DNA of 64,000 nucleotides from Ruminococcus sp. JC304. GTDB taxonomy: Bacteria; Bacillota; Clostridia; Lachnospirales; Lachnospiraceae. This document shows positions 54,613-63,016 of the stretch, one piece after another. The DNA lies in the NCBI GenBank assembly GCA_000285855.2, contig HE978651.1, positions 3,126,361 to 3,190,360 on the forward strand, in the 5' to 3' direction. Within the stretch, counting starts at the first letter, position 1, and every line of letters starts with the position of its first letter. The translations under genes were made by a program, and so were the position numbers. The notes beneath the pieces were generated by a model. That model worked only from the letters and a program-made list of their open reading frames with translations. It was not told where the DNA came from and searched no databases.

Positions 54613-54693
54613 AAAAGTCCTCAGTATTTATCCATTTTTAACTATCGCATAACTTTGCAGAAATTGTAAAAAGGATAAACAATGAGGACTTTT
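54613..54693. terminator. Bidirectional terminator after MATE and SseB genes
   Basis: AAAAGTCCTCA (54613-54623) pairs with TGAGGACTTTT (54683-54693); inner GTATTTATCC/GGATAAAC also pairs. T-rich on both exits, between convergent genes. Confidence 0.75.
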
Positions 54694-54726
54694 ATTTAAC
54701 TGAACATGAGAGTTCTTTACATAGCT

Positions 54727-55155
54727 TCATATATTTCCCAATATAATATTAATCAGGTTCTTATCGAGCATGATCGTCCGGTTCCATGGGTTGAGGATGA
54801 TTCCCTCAATCTCATTTACCTGTAATGCTGAATGAAAAAGCTGATCTATGTCTGTCAGAAAAGTGGATTGTACGCTTCCGCCGCCTTTCAGTTCTTCCTC
54901 AAAGCTTGTAAATGCCGCCCACCAGACTTTTCCATCTCCGGTTTTCACTGTGCCGATCCGGAGCTGGTTGTCTCCTGTGGGCGGTTCTACTGAAAGGATA
55001 AACTGGCCGTTTTCTCTCATTCGTCTACGGATTACAGTCAGTGTATGTGCCAGCATTTCCTGAGTGGCTTCCTGCTGCAGAGCAGCGATCGCCTGCTCTA
55101 TTTTTTCATTTCCCTGAAGACCTTTATCCTGATTTACATTCTTATTATCGCTCAT
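54727..55155 (-). CDS. SseB-family protein
   Basis: A 142-residue protein with an SseB N-terminal-type domain: WWAAFTSFEEELKGG near 85, ALQVNEIEGIILNPWNRTIMLDK near 110-132. The first 30 residues are polar and probably flexible. Members are widespread in clostridia and lack a defined biochemical role. The start is not preceded by a strong ribosome site. Confidence 0.75.
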   Translation of the reverse strand: MSDNKNVNQDKGLQGNEKIEQAIAALQQEATQEMLAHTLTVIRRRMRENGQFILSVEPPTGDNQLRIGTVKTGDGKVWWAAFTSFEEELKGGGSVQSTFLTDIDQLFHSALQVNEIEGIILNPWNRTIMLDKNLINIILGNI

Positions 55156-55212
55156 ATTAATATCTCTTTTATGCCTTTCATCGTTTTATTTCCAGTGTAT
55201 TTTCTAAATTTT

Positions 55213-55548
55213 TCAGCTTTTTGATGGCTTTCTCAGGATCTCATGCGGTGCCTCTATCTCATTTGCCAGCGTATGTTCTGTCAGCTCTGATAACAGTTTC
55301 AGCTTCTTATTGAGCAGAGGCCGCATACAGTTAGGAACATGTTCCTGGTGTGCTCTGTGGATTGCCACACATTCCTTGCAGTTTCCGTGATAACGACAGG
55401 CTTTCTGGCAGGAACAGTGATCCTTCTCCTTGTATTCTTCACGAAATTCTGCCGCGAATTCCTCCTGCAGACGCAGACCCTCTGCGCGGTTTCCTTTATG
55501 AAACTCAGCCATTGCGTCTAATTCCTTCTGATTTCCTTCAATCTTCAT
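55213..55548 (-). CDS. Small Cys-rich protein (DUF6485-like)
   Basis: A 111-residue protein with the metal-binding cluster CSCQKACRYHGNCKECVAIHR near residues 46-64 and a later cysteine in VPNCMRP. This CxC-x3-C-x2-HG-x-Cx2C pattern resembles a family of short clostridial proteins (recalled as DUF6485), but here it sits in the middle of a longer chain with helical flanks. Probably zinc or Fe-S binding. The ATG with GGAAAGGAA upstream is used. Confidence 0.6.
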   Translation of the reverse strand: MKIEGNQKELDAMAEFHKGNRAEGLRLQEEFAAEFREEYKEKDHCSCQKACRYHGNCKECVAIHRAHQEHVPNCMRPLLNKKLKLLSELTEHTLANEIEAPHEILRKPSKS

Positions 55549-55626
55549 ACGTTGAATTTCCTTTCCCAACCTTCATTACGGATTTTCTGCTTTACTTAAT
55601 GCGTTCTCTGCTCTTGTTCTTAATTT

Positions 55627-55944
55627 TTAATCCTGTTTATATTTCACAGCAGTTCCATATGCGATCACTTCTGCAGCCCCTGACATTACCTGGGAGGAGC
55701 CGTATTTTACACCGATCACAGCATCCGCATTCATCTCTTTGGCTTCATCCACCATACGCTTGGTGGCAATCTGTCTTGCCTCATTGAGCATTTCCGTATA
55801 GCCTGTGATCTCTCCGCCTACCAAAGTCTTCATCCCTGCCATGAAATCTTTTCCTACATTTTTTGTCTGTACAACTGTTCCCTTTACAATTCCCAGTGCC
55901 TCAAACTCTACACCCGGAATATATTCAATACTTAGAAGCTTCAT
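55627..55944 (-). CDS. YbjQ-family protein (UPF0145)
   Basis: A 105-residue protein: MKLLSIEYIPGVEFEALGI at the start, then LVGGEITGYTEMLNEARQIAT and MNADAVIGVKYGSSQVM. This is the UPF0145/YbjQ heavy-metal-binding-like fold, usually homopentameric. Start at the ATG after GGAGGAGAAGAGG, lying inside the end of the MerR gene (20-base overlap). Function unknown. Confidence 0.85.
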   Translation of the reverse strand: MKLLSIEYIPGVEFEALGIVKGTVVQTKNVGKDFMAGMKTLVGGEITGYTEMLNEARQIATKRMVDEAKEMNADAVIGVKYGSSQVMSGAAEVIAYGTAVKYKQD

Positions 55945-56566
55945 CCTCTTCTCCTCCTTCAATCTCTTTCATGCGTCCTGCAAGTGCTGCCAGGATTCCA
56001 CCGATGATCACAACCGGTATGGCGATTAGGAATATCAGCAGTCCGGTCGGTATGGGATCTTGTGTATTCGCCCACAGCATAAGCCCTATCACAAATCCCA
56101 TAAGCAAGATCATGACTACTGCTCCAATGATCGCTCCTGTCCTTCTTTTCTTACGGATATCTGTTTTCTTTATATCCATAAACCTTGCACCCTCTTTCTC
56201 CATCTGCTCGATTTCTTCCAGACAGTTCTCGGCATTCAAGGTATCCAGGGACTGATGCTCTGTGATCAGGCGCTCACACATTTCCTGCATTTTCACAAGA
56301 CCCTCCCTGCGACGTTCCAGTTCTCCCAGGTGCTGTTCCAGACAGAACTGCAGGCTTTTCCTCTTTTCAAAAAGAGCTCTCATCTCTTCTATGGAAATAT
56401 CCATCTTCCGGAATAATTTGATTTCCTGAAGTCTGGCAATGTCTGCCCTATGATATTCCCGGTATCCGTTCTCTGCGCGCTCCACATTCAGGAGACCCTG
56501 CTCTTCATAAAAACGGATATTCTTTCTGGTGATGCCTACCAGCTCTTCCACCTGTTTGATCTTCAT
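55925..56566 (-). CDS. MerR-family regulator with C-terminal membrane helices
   Basis: A 213-residue protein. Residues 1-70 form a MerR HTH (VEELVGITRKNIRFYEEQGLL), then a coiled coil to about 125, and two transmembrane segments (about 145-165, GAIIGAVVMILLMGFVIGLMLWA, and 172-193). No metal-binding cysteine cluster is visible. It overlaps the YbjQ gene by 20 bases, so they are cotranscribed. A membrane-anchored MerR is uncommon but known in clostridia. Confidence 0.82.
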   Translation of the reverse strand: MKIKQVEELVGITRKNIRFYEEQGLLNVERAENGYREYHRADIARLQEIKLFRKMDISIEEMRALFEKRKSLQFCLEQHLGELERRREGLVKMQEMCERLITEHQSLDTLNAENCLEEIEQMEKEGARFMDIKKTDIRKKRRTGAIIGAVVMILLMGFVIGLMLWANTQDPIPTGLLIFLIAIPVVIIGGILAALAGRMKEIEGGEEDEASKY

Positions 56567-56719
56567 TCTGTTACCTCTTGCTTTCCTGACAGCAGATACA
56601 GCCTATCCGCTACTCTACTGCCCTGTCTGTGCTTCCTTTATACTGCTTCCATAAGGAGGAAGGTCAAGTATTTTTTGAAAGAAATTGAAAAAAATATAGC
56701 TTCCGGCAGGGGGAATCTT

Positions 56720-58033
56720 TTAAGCTCCTGTACGGTCTGAACCTCTCATAATTGTGATCAGAGAGCTGACCAGCAATAACATGGGGTAAAACAATTTCGG
56801 CATGATCTGAAATGCAGAAATCTCACCACCCAGTTCGTTCACTGCTGATATCGCAACCAGCATCTGTGCACCATATGGAATCACTCCCTGGAAAACACAG
56901 GAAAAAGTGTCCAGTATGGAAGCTGTCTTTCTCGGTGTAATCCCATACTCCTCTGCCATTTCCTTTGCGATAGGGTTTGCCATGACGATCGCCACTGTAT
57001 TATTGGCAGTAGCAATATCCATAGTTCCTACCAGAAGTCCCATTCCAAGCTGTCCGCCTTTCTTTCCGCGGAAAATTTTATGGATCCAGCCAAGAAGTGC
57101 ATCGAATCCACCATACTCACGTATCAGCGCACACATGGCAGCTACCAGAATCGCCACCATACAGGTCTCAAACATTCCGGATACACCGGATCCCATATTT
57201 TTCAGGATCTCTACAGGTGTGGTATGTCCTCCGATCAGCATAATAAATGCTCCGGATACGATTCCTGTCAGCAATACCACAAATACATTGATCCCAACAA
57301 TTCCTCCGATCAATACCAGCACATACGGTATTACCTGTGTCAAATGATAGGGCTGGAGCACACGCCCCTGGATTTCTGTCTGAAATGACAGGATCAGGAT
57401 TAAGATCAATGTGGCGACGGCTGCCGGAAGAGCAATCCAGAAGTTCTCCCTGAATTTGTCTTTCATCTCACATCCCTGACCATTACATGCAGCAATCGTC
57501 GTATCTGAAATAAAAGAAAGATTGTCCCCAAACATGGCTCCTCCCATAACAGAAGCCACACAAAATGCCAGATCAAATCCTGATGCTGTGGAAACTGCTG
57601 CTGCGATGGGTGTCAGAAGGGTAATGGTTCCCACAGAGGTTCCCATAGCCACAGACACAAAACAGGCAACTATAAACAGCACAGATACTGAAAATCTGGC
57701 AGGTATCAGACTCAACATACAATATGCAACACTCTCAGCACTGCTTCTTCCCACAACCCCTACAAAAGATCCTGCTACAAGGAAGATTAAAAGCATGGTG
57801 ATGATATTTTTATCCCCCACTCCCTGTGCCATGATCTCCAGTTTCTTATCAAAATCCAGTGCTCTGTTCTGCAGACAGGCAACCAGGATCGCAGCCAGAA
57901 ATGCTACTACGATCGGCACATTATAAAATCCCATGGGGATTTCCATCACATACTCAAATAAAATGCCCAGTCCAAGGTATAATACAAGAAATACACCTAT
58001 GGGAAGCAGGGCAATTCCTTTTCCTTTTCTCAT
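56720..58033 (-). CDS. Na+/H+ antiporter, NhaC family
   Basis: A 437-residue membrane protein with eleven to twelve helices. NhaC hallmarks: MGTSVGTITLLTPIA near 130, MGGAMFGDNLSFISDTTIAA near 165, and the late TANNTVAIVMANPIAKEM and VIPYGAQMLVAISAV. It exchanges sodium (or an organic substrate) for protons. The start follows AGAGGATGAAAG. Single gene between MerR and YitT. Confidence 0.9.
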   Translation of the reverse strand: MRKGKGIALLPIGVFLVLYLGLGILFEYVMEIPMGFYNVPIVVAFLAAILVACLQNRALDFDKKLEIMAQGVGDKNIITMLLIFLVAGSFVGVVGRSSAESVAYCMLSLIPARFSVSVLFIVACFVSVAMGTSVGTITLLTPIAAAVSTASGFDLAFCVASVMGGAMFGDNLSFISDTTIAACNGQGCEMKDKFRENFWIALPAAVATLILILILSFQTEIQGRVLQPYHLTQVIPYVLVLIGGIVGINVFVVLLTGIVSGAFIMLIGGHTTPVEILKNMGSGVSGMFETCMVAILVAAMCALIREYGGFDALLGWIHKIFRGKKGGQLGMGLLVGTMDIATANNTVAIVMANPIAKEMAEEYGITPRKTASILDTFSCVFQGVIPYGAQMLVAISAVNELGGEISAFQIMPKLFYPMLLLVSSLITIMRGSDRTGA

Positions 58034-58123
58034 CTTTCATCCTCTTTCTACCATAATCTCTTTATGGTTATATAATCACCCTGCTATTCTATCATACCCA
58101 CAGCTTTCCTGCCATAGTATTTA

Positions 58124-58978
58124 TCACAGCTTGGGCTGATAGCGCATATCCGACACGTTGTAGATTGTCACAAAGGCCTTTGGATCTTCATGATTGATGT
58201 AAGCCATCAGCTTCTGATATTCTGTTTTGTCTACGATCGTGATGATCTCATTGCGTTTCTTCATATTATAGGCACCTGTCGCTTCATAGATCGTCGCTCC
58301 GCTGTGCAGATCTTCGATAATAAATTTACGCAGTTCTTCCTCCTTCTGAGTGATGACACAGACACGCCTCTTAATATTATGGTCAAAGATAAAGTGATCC
58401 AGAACTATACCATTAAAGTATGTTCCCAGAATACTCAGCACCACTGTTTTCTTATCATATACAAGCGCTGCGGAAAGAGCTACACACATACCGGAAAGAG
58501 ACATTGCTTTTCCCAGTTCCATGTGGAGATATTTGTTCATGATCTTTGCCACAATATCCAGACCGCCGGAGGATGCATTTCTGTTAAAAAGAATGCTCAG
58601 TCCTACGCTGACTACCAGGATATAGCACAGCACATCCAGTTCCTGACTGTTGGTCATAGATCCAAAATTGGGGAATAATTTCTCAAATAATCCGAGAAAT
58701 AAGGGCAGAACGATACTGGTGTAAACCGTTTTTACACCAAATTCACGTCCGCAGGTAAAGAAACCAATAATCAGAAGTACCACATTCAAAATCATGGTAA
58801 TTGCAGACAATGGTAAAGGTACAAAGTTTGATAACACGATACCAAGACCGGAGATACTGCTTACAGAGGTATGGCTCGGCACCAGAAAGAAATAAACTGC
58901 CGCCGCAATGATCGCTACCGCACCTGTCAGGATCAGCACTTCCTTTATGATATCTGCATAATTTAGTTGTTTTTTCAT
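58124..58978 (-). CDS. YitT family membrane protein, second copy
   Basis: The start MKKQLNYADIIKEV is preceded by AGGAAACCTAACT; the longer frame lacks a ribosome site. The 284-residue product has five or six helices (VPSHTSVSSISGLGIVLS, FNRNASSGGLDIVAKI) and a C-terminal DUF2179 domain (KKRNEIITIVDKTEYQKLMAYI). Same family as the protein at 29876-30730 but clearly different in sequence. Function unknown. Confidence 0.85.
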   Translation of the reverse strand: MKKQLNYADIIKEVLILTGAVAIIAAAVYFFLVPSHTSVSSISGLGIVLSNFVPLPLSAITMILNVVLLIIGFFTCGREFGVKTVYTSIVLPLFLGLFEKLFPNFGSMTNSQELDVLCYILVVSVGLSILFNRNASSGGLDIVAKIMNKYLHMELGKAMSLSGMCVALSAALVYDKKTVVLSILGTYFNGIVLDHFIFDHNIKRRVCVITQKEEELRKFIIEDLHSGATIYEATGAYNMKKRNEIITIVDKTEYQKLMAYINHEDPKAFVTIYNVSDMRYQPKL

Positions 58979-59053
58979 AGTTAGGTTTCCTGTCTTTCTT
59001 TCCATATTCTTGTTCTATTGTAACATATGGAAAGAGAATGTCCATCAGCAATT

Positions 59054-59089
59054 ACAAAAAGAGGCTGCCTTACGTGACAACCTCTTTGT
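59054..59089 (-). terminator. Terminator of the sigma/anti-sigma operon
   Basis: On the minus strand ACAAAGAGGTTG pairs with CAGCCTCTTTTTGT (one wobble and bulge), ending in TTTTTGT, 81 bases beyond the anti-sigma stop. Confidence 0.65.
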
Positions 59090-59169
59090 ACATTTTTATA
59101 ATCCACCTATAAGAATCTTTAAAATTCGCTTTCATATTTTAGAGCGTGTTTGAAAAACACTCTAAGATT

Positions 59170-59823
59170 TTATCCTAACGGCTCTGTATGTTCTTCAGAT
59201 AAATAAGCTTTCTGTTCTTCCTCCGGAGCTTCCCAGATTGTTGTTGTAGTTCCATCCTTATCTACATATACTTCTTTTATCTCATCTTTCTTCAGAATAT
59301 CATGAATATGATCATATGGATAAAAAATACAGCTTACATATTTTTCCCACAAGCTCTGCTCAAAATAAATAGTCATTACACCTGTTTCCCTGTCTAAAGA
59401 TGTTTTCCAGCGATAATTTCCTTTTATATTCGTTCTATATGTTACTTCATCTTTATTATCCTCAACAATAGTAATCCCGGCATCTTTGTAGTTGATATAT
59501 GTGACATGTTTATTCATAAAGGTAAACACTGCCACAAAGCAAATTACGGTTGCTGCTATGGAAAGCAGAATAGTTTTTATCTTTCTTTTCTTTAAAAATT
59601 TTCTGAAACTCTTCAGGTCATTTGCTTCATTGCTGCTTTCTTTTGTCTGCGCAGAGATTTTCATATCATTTTCAAGGTCTGTCTTTGTCTCATGGTATAC
59701 CCGCTGGCAGATTTCGCAGTTTTGCAGGTGTTTTTCTACAAGTTCTTTTGTGTCATCACTTACCACATCATCAATGTATAATGGCAGAATATCCTGGATC
59801 ACATTGCAGTTTATTTTTTCCAT
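59170..59823 (-). CDS. Anti-sigma factor with zinc-finger (zf-HC2) and one membrane helix
   Basis: A 217-residue protein: N-terminal zinc-binding anti-sigma domain with C6 and the HLQNCEICQRVY motif near 32-43, a transmembrane helix at about 85-103, and an extracellular C-terminal domain of about 110 residues. It would hold the adjacent ECF sigma factor at the membrane until an envelope signal releases it. It starts 1 base after the sigma factor stop. Confidence 0.88.
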   Translation of the reverse strand: MEKINCNVIQDILPLYIDDVVSDDTKELVEKHLQNCEICQRVYHETKTDLENDMKISAQTKESSNEANDLKSFRKFLKKRKIKTILLSIAATVICFVAVFTFMNKHVTYINYKDAGITIVEDNKDEVTYRTNIKGNYRWKTSLDRETGVMTIYFEQSLWEKYVSCIFYPYDHIHDILKKDEIKEVYVDKDGTTTTIWEAPEEEQKAYLSEEHTEPLG

Positions 59824-59824
59824 G

Positions 59825-60334
59825 TTACTTTTCCTCCTGACTCATCTGTGCTCTTATCATCTGGCGTGCACGGTGGCAGGTTACTCTTGCCCACCCTGCA
59901 CTTTTCTGATAGCATTTTCCAATCTGCTCAAAGGAGAGCTCACCGTATATCCGCAGGTGAAATACTTCCCTGTAGGGTTCCGGTATCAGTTCTGCATAGC
60001 GTTTGAGATTCCGAACTGTCTCATCCTGCACGATCTGATCCAGTACTGCCGGTGATGTGTCCTGCATGGAATCCTGCATTATTTCTGAAAATTCTTCACC
60101 CACATAGATTTTATTTCGCCTGCAATAGCGGAAATATGTATTCTTCGCAATTACAAATAGCCATGCGCGGATATCCTTCCGGCCGTCAAATTTCTCAATA
60201 TTATTCATTGCCTTCAGGAATGTTTCCTGGGTGATTTCCTCTGCCAGACTTTCATTTTCGGAAAGTGCCCGGATATAGAGAAAGACATCACGGAAATACT
60301 TCCGGTAGATTGTTTCGATTTCTGATTTCTCCAT
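59825..60334 (-). CDS. ECF RNA polymerase sigma factor
   Basis: A 169-residue sigma-70 family ECF protein. The start MEKSEIETIYRKYF has AAGGAG five bases upstream. Region 2 reads SLAEEITQETFLKAMNNIEKFDGRKDIRAWLFVIAKNTY near 34-73; region 4 ends with LRIYGELSFEQIGKCYQKSAGWARVTCHRARQ near 130-160. It is followed at once by its anti-sigma factor. Target promoters were not identified. Confidence 0.93.
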   Translation of the reverse strand: MEKSEIETIYRKYFRDVFLYIRALSENESLAEEITQETFLKAMNNIEKFDGRKDIRAWLFVIAKNTYFRYCRRNKIYVGEEFSEIMQDSMQDTSPAVLDQIVQDETVRNLKRYAELIPEPYREVFHLRIYGELSFEQIGKCYQKSAGWARVTCHRARQMIRAQMSQEEK

Positions 60335-60519
60335 TCCTGCTCCTTGTATTTTTATTATCCTACTGCATCTTTCGGGATTTTTAATGACCCTGTCTTCTTC
60401 CATTGAATGTCTGAACACGGTTCTGATTTTGTTGCATCTGCATTGAATATTCCTAAATATCGTTTCATAATAATCCTCCTGTCTGCTGTATCATTATTTT
60501 ATCTGATGTCTTTCTATAT

Positions 60520-60643
60520 AACTAAGTCACAGACAGAAGAAACGTTACAGAAAAATTTATATTTTGATATTTTAACCGAAGCAAGTAAGTTTCCTGCGGA
60601 GGTTGCAGAAAACAATAAGCAGTGGATGGGGACTTGCTTGTAA
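60520..60643 (+). other. Possible remnant of a coding sequence
   Basis: The plus strand can be read as KSQTEETLQKNLYFDILTEA ending KQWMGTCL before a stop. The composition looks coding, but no plausible start or ribosome site is present and no family is recognised. It may be the 3' end of a gene lost by deletion, or chance. Confidence 0.2.
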
Positions 60644-60674
60644 CCTATCTGTTGCGAATGAACCTGATACTTTC

Positions 60675-60709
60675 TTTGAATTTCCGAAACGTTGTTTCGA
60701 AAATTCAAA
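60675..60709. terminator. Hairpin at the end of the AlbA-type regulator gene
   Basis: TTTGAATTTCCGAAAC (60675-60690) pairs with GTTTCGAAAATTCAAA (60694-60709), 15 of 16 positions, with a 3-base loop. It is just past the stop codon of the minus-strand gene. No U tract, but the stem is very strong. Confidence 0.5.
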
Positions 60710-60711
60710 TC

Positions 60712-61965
60712 TTAGCTAATGATATATTTTGTACCTTTCCCTTTTCCTTCAACAGTAATCACACCTTTTTGACACATTTCTTTCAACAGCTTTGTTGTCT
60801 TTGATTTGCCAAAAGGTACATATGGTGCAACTTCGCTAATGGGCTTCAGCATCGTCTTGCTTAAGAGCTTGTAGATCACGATTTCATCTTTTGTCAGATC
60901 AACATTTTTTTCAAATATCGGAAGCATAATTTTTATAGCATTCTCTGAAACTTCAAAATCCGGTTTTATCAAAGCTTCCGCATACAGTTGTTTTATTCTT
61001 GTAATTCCCGTTCCGAATATCTCTACAAATCCTAATCTGTAAAATACATTGGCAAGATTTCTATTTCTTAAAACAGAAAGTTTGCCTGCCAAATATTCTT
61101 CTTCCGTTATTCCAGACGGCAACCCGCCAGGAGAAACAATTTCGATTCGATCATCGAACATCGAAACTCTGATTTGCGAATCCACATCCCATACTCTATG
61201 AATCAGAGCATTGGCGATTGCTTCTCGGAAAGCAGCTTCCGATATTTTCTCCATTTTCTTTCGATCGGCGCCTTGTATTACTTCATATTGATAATAGTCT
61301 CTGAATACCTCAAGTGCCTTTTCATATACCTCTAAAACCGATACATTTTTAAACGTTGATCTCTTTTGAATGATGCTGATGTTTTCTCCGAATTTGACAA
61401 TATCAATTCCAGGAAAATGATTTTTATCTGCCAAAAGCCCCGCCGCATTATTGAATCCATTATCATCGTTATACAGGTTCAATGTCTTCAGTGTGTCCTT
61501 ATCAAAATTTTCGATCCGGATATTTTCTTTCAGCTTACGGCGTAAAATTTCAAAAGACAACTCCTGGTCTTTGCAAGGCAATTCTTCAAATCGAATGTTT
61601 TTCCCATCCAACACAAGTCTTGAGAACTCCAGAGTGTCTACCTCTATCGTTGCTGTATCATTCCGCTTGTATGCTTTCGATTTATATAGATACGGCTTCT
61701 GAAGTCCGCTTTTTACAGTAAGTTTTATCGTTTGGTCACTATTCTGTATCTCAAGCATATAGTCTGGCTGCGGTGTAATGCTGTCGTTGATTTTATTTTC
61801 AATATCCAAACAAGCTTGCTTGGCATCCGGCAAAGCTTTTATATTTCCATCATCATCTACACCAAAAAGAATGGTTCCACCATCATAATTTGAAAAGGCA
61901 CTGACTGTCTTTAAAAATGTGTTCGTAATCGTTTCTTTGAACTCTAATGTTCTCGTTTCACGCAT
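60712..61965 (-). CDS. AlbA_2/Schlafen-type putative DNA-binding regulator with HATPase_c_4
   Basis: The start MRETRTLEFKETI is preceded by GGAGGCGATTGAT. The 417-residue protein has an N-terminal AlbA_2 domain (LEFKETITNTFLKTVSAFSNYDGGTILFGVDDDG near 6-45), an HATPase_c_4 region (AFREAIANALIHRVW and SPGGLPSGITEE near 250-290), and a C-terminal winged helix (about 345-417). Members are transcriptional regulators often next to defence or mobile genes. A long hairpin lies upstream. Confidence 0.85.
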   Translation of the reverse strand: MRETRTLEFKETITNTFLKTVSAFSNYDGGTILFGVDDDGNIKALPDAKQACLDIENKINDSITPQPDYMLEIQNSDQTIKLTVKSGLQKPYLYKSKAYKRNDTATIEVDTLEFSRLVLDGKNIRFEELPCKDQELSFEILRRKLKENIRIENFDKDTLKTLNLYNDDNGFNNAAGLLADKNHFPGIDIVKFGENISIIQKRSTFKNVSVLEVYEKALEVFRDYYQYEVIQGADRKKMEKISEAAFREAIANALIHRVWDVDSQIRVSMFDDRIEIVSPGGLPSGITEEEYLAGKLSVLRNRNLANVFYRLGFVEIFGTGITRIKQLYAEALIKPDFEVSENAIKIMLPIFEKNVDLTKDEIVIYKLLSKTMLKPISEVAPYVPFGKSKTTKLLKEMCQKGVITVEGKGKGTKYIIS

Positions 61966-62010
61966 ATCAATCGCCTCCATTTCGCTCTTATTGAATATAT
62001 TATATGCAGA

Positions 62011-62061
62011 AACAATCAAAAAAACAATCGTATTTTTTTACGATTGCTTTTTTGATTGTTT
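62011..62061. other. Long perfect inverted repeat upstream of the AlbA-type regulator
   Basis: ACAATCAAAAAAACAATCGTA (62012-62032) pairs with TACGATTGCTTTTTTGATTGT (62039-62059 region) with one mismatch around a T-rich loop. It lies between the preceding minus-strand gene and the regulator gene, so it may be a terminator, an operator, or both. Confidence 0.6.
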
Positions 62062-62099
62062 TTGTCATGAACTCAAATGTTTCTGTTCCTAAACAGCAA

Positions 62100-62498
62100 C
62101 TAAGCACCCTGCATCCTGATTTCAACACACTCTTTTTGTGTCTCTTTGTCCTTTACAATTTTGAAATCATCACCAAGTGTATGCTTTTTCAGATATTCGT
62201 TCAGCATAAGTACCCAGATTCGGTCTTTCTCATACATATTCGGATGCGCCAGATAATAATCCACGGAAATCATAGTAGAAAAGGTATATTTTATTTCTTC
62301 TATATAATTGCTGTAATCCTTCTGTTCTTCTACCATCCAGTATTCGCGATAAAGTGCCGGCTTCTTGCCATTGCTCTTAGAAGCCTTCACAGGTTTTATC
62401 TGACCTTTTTCCAGTAATTTCATTATGTATTCATACTGTTCCTGGTAGGCAAGATTCTGTCTGGTATGAAGAAGATCATCCAGCGATATTCGTTTCAT
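62100..62498 (-). CDS. Unknown 132-residue protein, possibly a JetD/DUF2220 N-terminal fragment
   Basis: Begins MKRISLDDLLHTRQNLAYQE and includes KPVKASKSNGKKPALYREYW and YYLAHPNMYEKDRIWVLMLNEYL. The pattern of a polar basic region, a PALYREYW segment and a YYLxHPxxYxKDRxxVLxLNxYL helix resembles, from memory, N-terminal parts of Wadjet JetD-type proteins, which are about 350-400 residues. If so, it is a truncated remnant. Confidence in this family is low. It is preceded by no other Wadjet gene (JetA, B or C) in the window. Neighbour of the AlbA-type regulator. Confidence 0.4.
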   Translation of the reverse strand: MKRISLDDLLHTRQNLAYQEQYEYIMKLLEKGQIKPVKASKSNGKKPALYREYWMVEEQKDYSNYIEEIKYTFSTMISVDYYLAHPNMYEKDRIWVLMLNEYLKKHTLGDDFKIVKDKETQKECVEIRMQGA

Positions 62499-62571
62499 TG
62501 GTTAATTTCTCCAGAGTGGGTGAATATTCGTCTCACCCGCTTAACTTATTGCTTTTTACGATGGAAGCAGC

Positions 62572-62937
62572 TTATCTTACAGTAAGATATTCCACTGCAA
62601 AAATCGCCAGCACGCCTACCAATACGCTAAGTAATACATAACACAGAGCTATTCCCATATGTCCATCCCGAATCAAATCCGAAGATTCCAGCGCAAAGGT
62701 TGAGAATGTGGTAAATCCACCGCAGACTCCCACCTTCAGAAACAAAATCAGCCTTGGTGGAACAGACAATTTCGCCGCCAGTACTGTGATTGCTCCGATC
62801 ACAATACATCCAATTATATTGATACAAAAGGTTTTTGCCGGAAAAATCATGGTTTCTCCTGTGGGAATCAGCCCAATCAGGTACCGCAATACTGCTCCTG
62901 CAAAACCACCCAGCCCTACTGCCAGACAATTCATCAT
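62572..62937 (-). CDS. crcB: Fluoride channel CrcB/FluC
   Basis: About 121 residues, the family's usual length. Four helices with the CrcB signatures GGFAGAVLRYLIG near 10, FCINIIGCIVIG near 38 and KVGVCGGFTTFSTFALE near 70. It exports fluoride as a dual-topology dimer. The start is one of two adjacent ATGs after GGAGAGATAAA. No fluoride riboswitch was found upstream; a promoter with TTTACG and TATGAT lies at 62977-63005. Confidence 0.92.
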   Translation of the reverse strand: MMNCLAVGLGGFAGAVLRYLIGLIPTGETMIFPAKTFCINIIGCIVIGAITVLAAKLSVPPRLILFLKVGVCGGFTTFSTFALESSDLIRDGHMGIALCYVLLSVLVGVLAIFAVEYLTVR

Positions 62938-62976
62938 TTTATCTCTCCAAATTAATATAAATTTACTTTCAAAGCA

Positions 62977-63005
62977 ATCATAACATGAATTTACTTTATC
63001 GTAAA
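62977..63005 (-). promoter_or_regulatory. Candidate crcB promoter
   Basis: On the minus strand TTTACG (63005-63000) and TATGAT (62982-62977) are 17 bases apart. It begins 12 bases beyond the stop of the preceding gene. Confidence 0.45.
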
Positions 63006-63016
63006 GATAACTATTG

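Noticed and set aside
60407-60643. Plus-strand frame of 78 codons with an apparent membrane segment
   Set aside because: Its first half is antisense to the sigma-factor upstream region and no ribosome site is present; only the last 40 codons look possibly coding.
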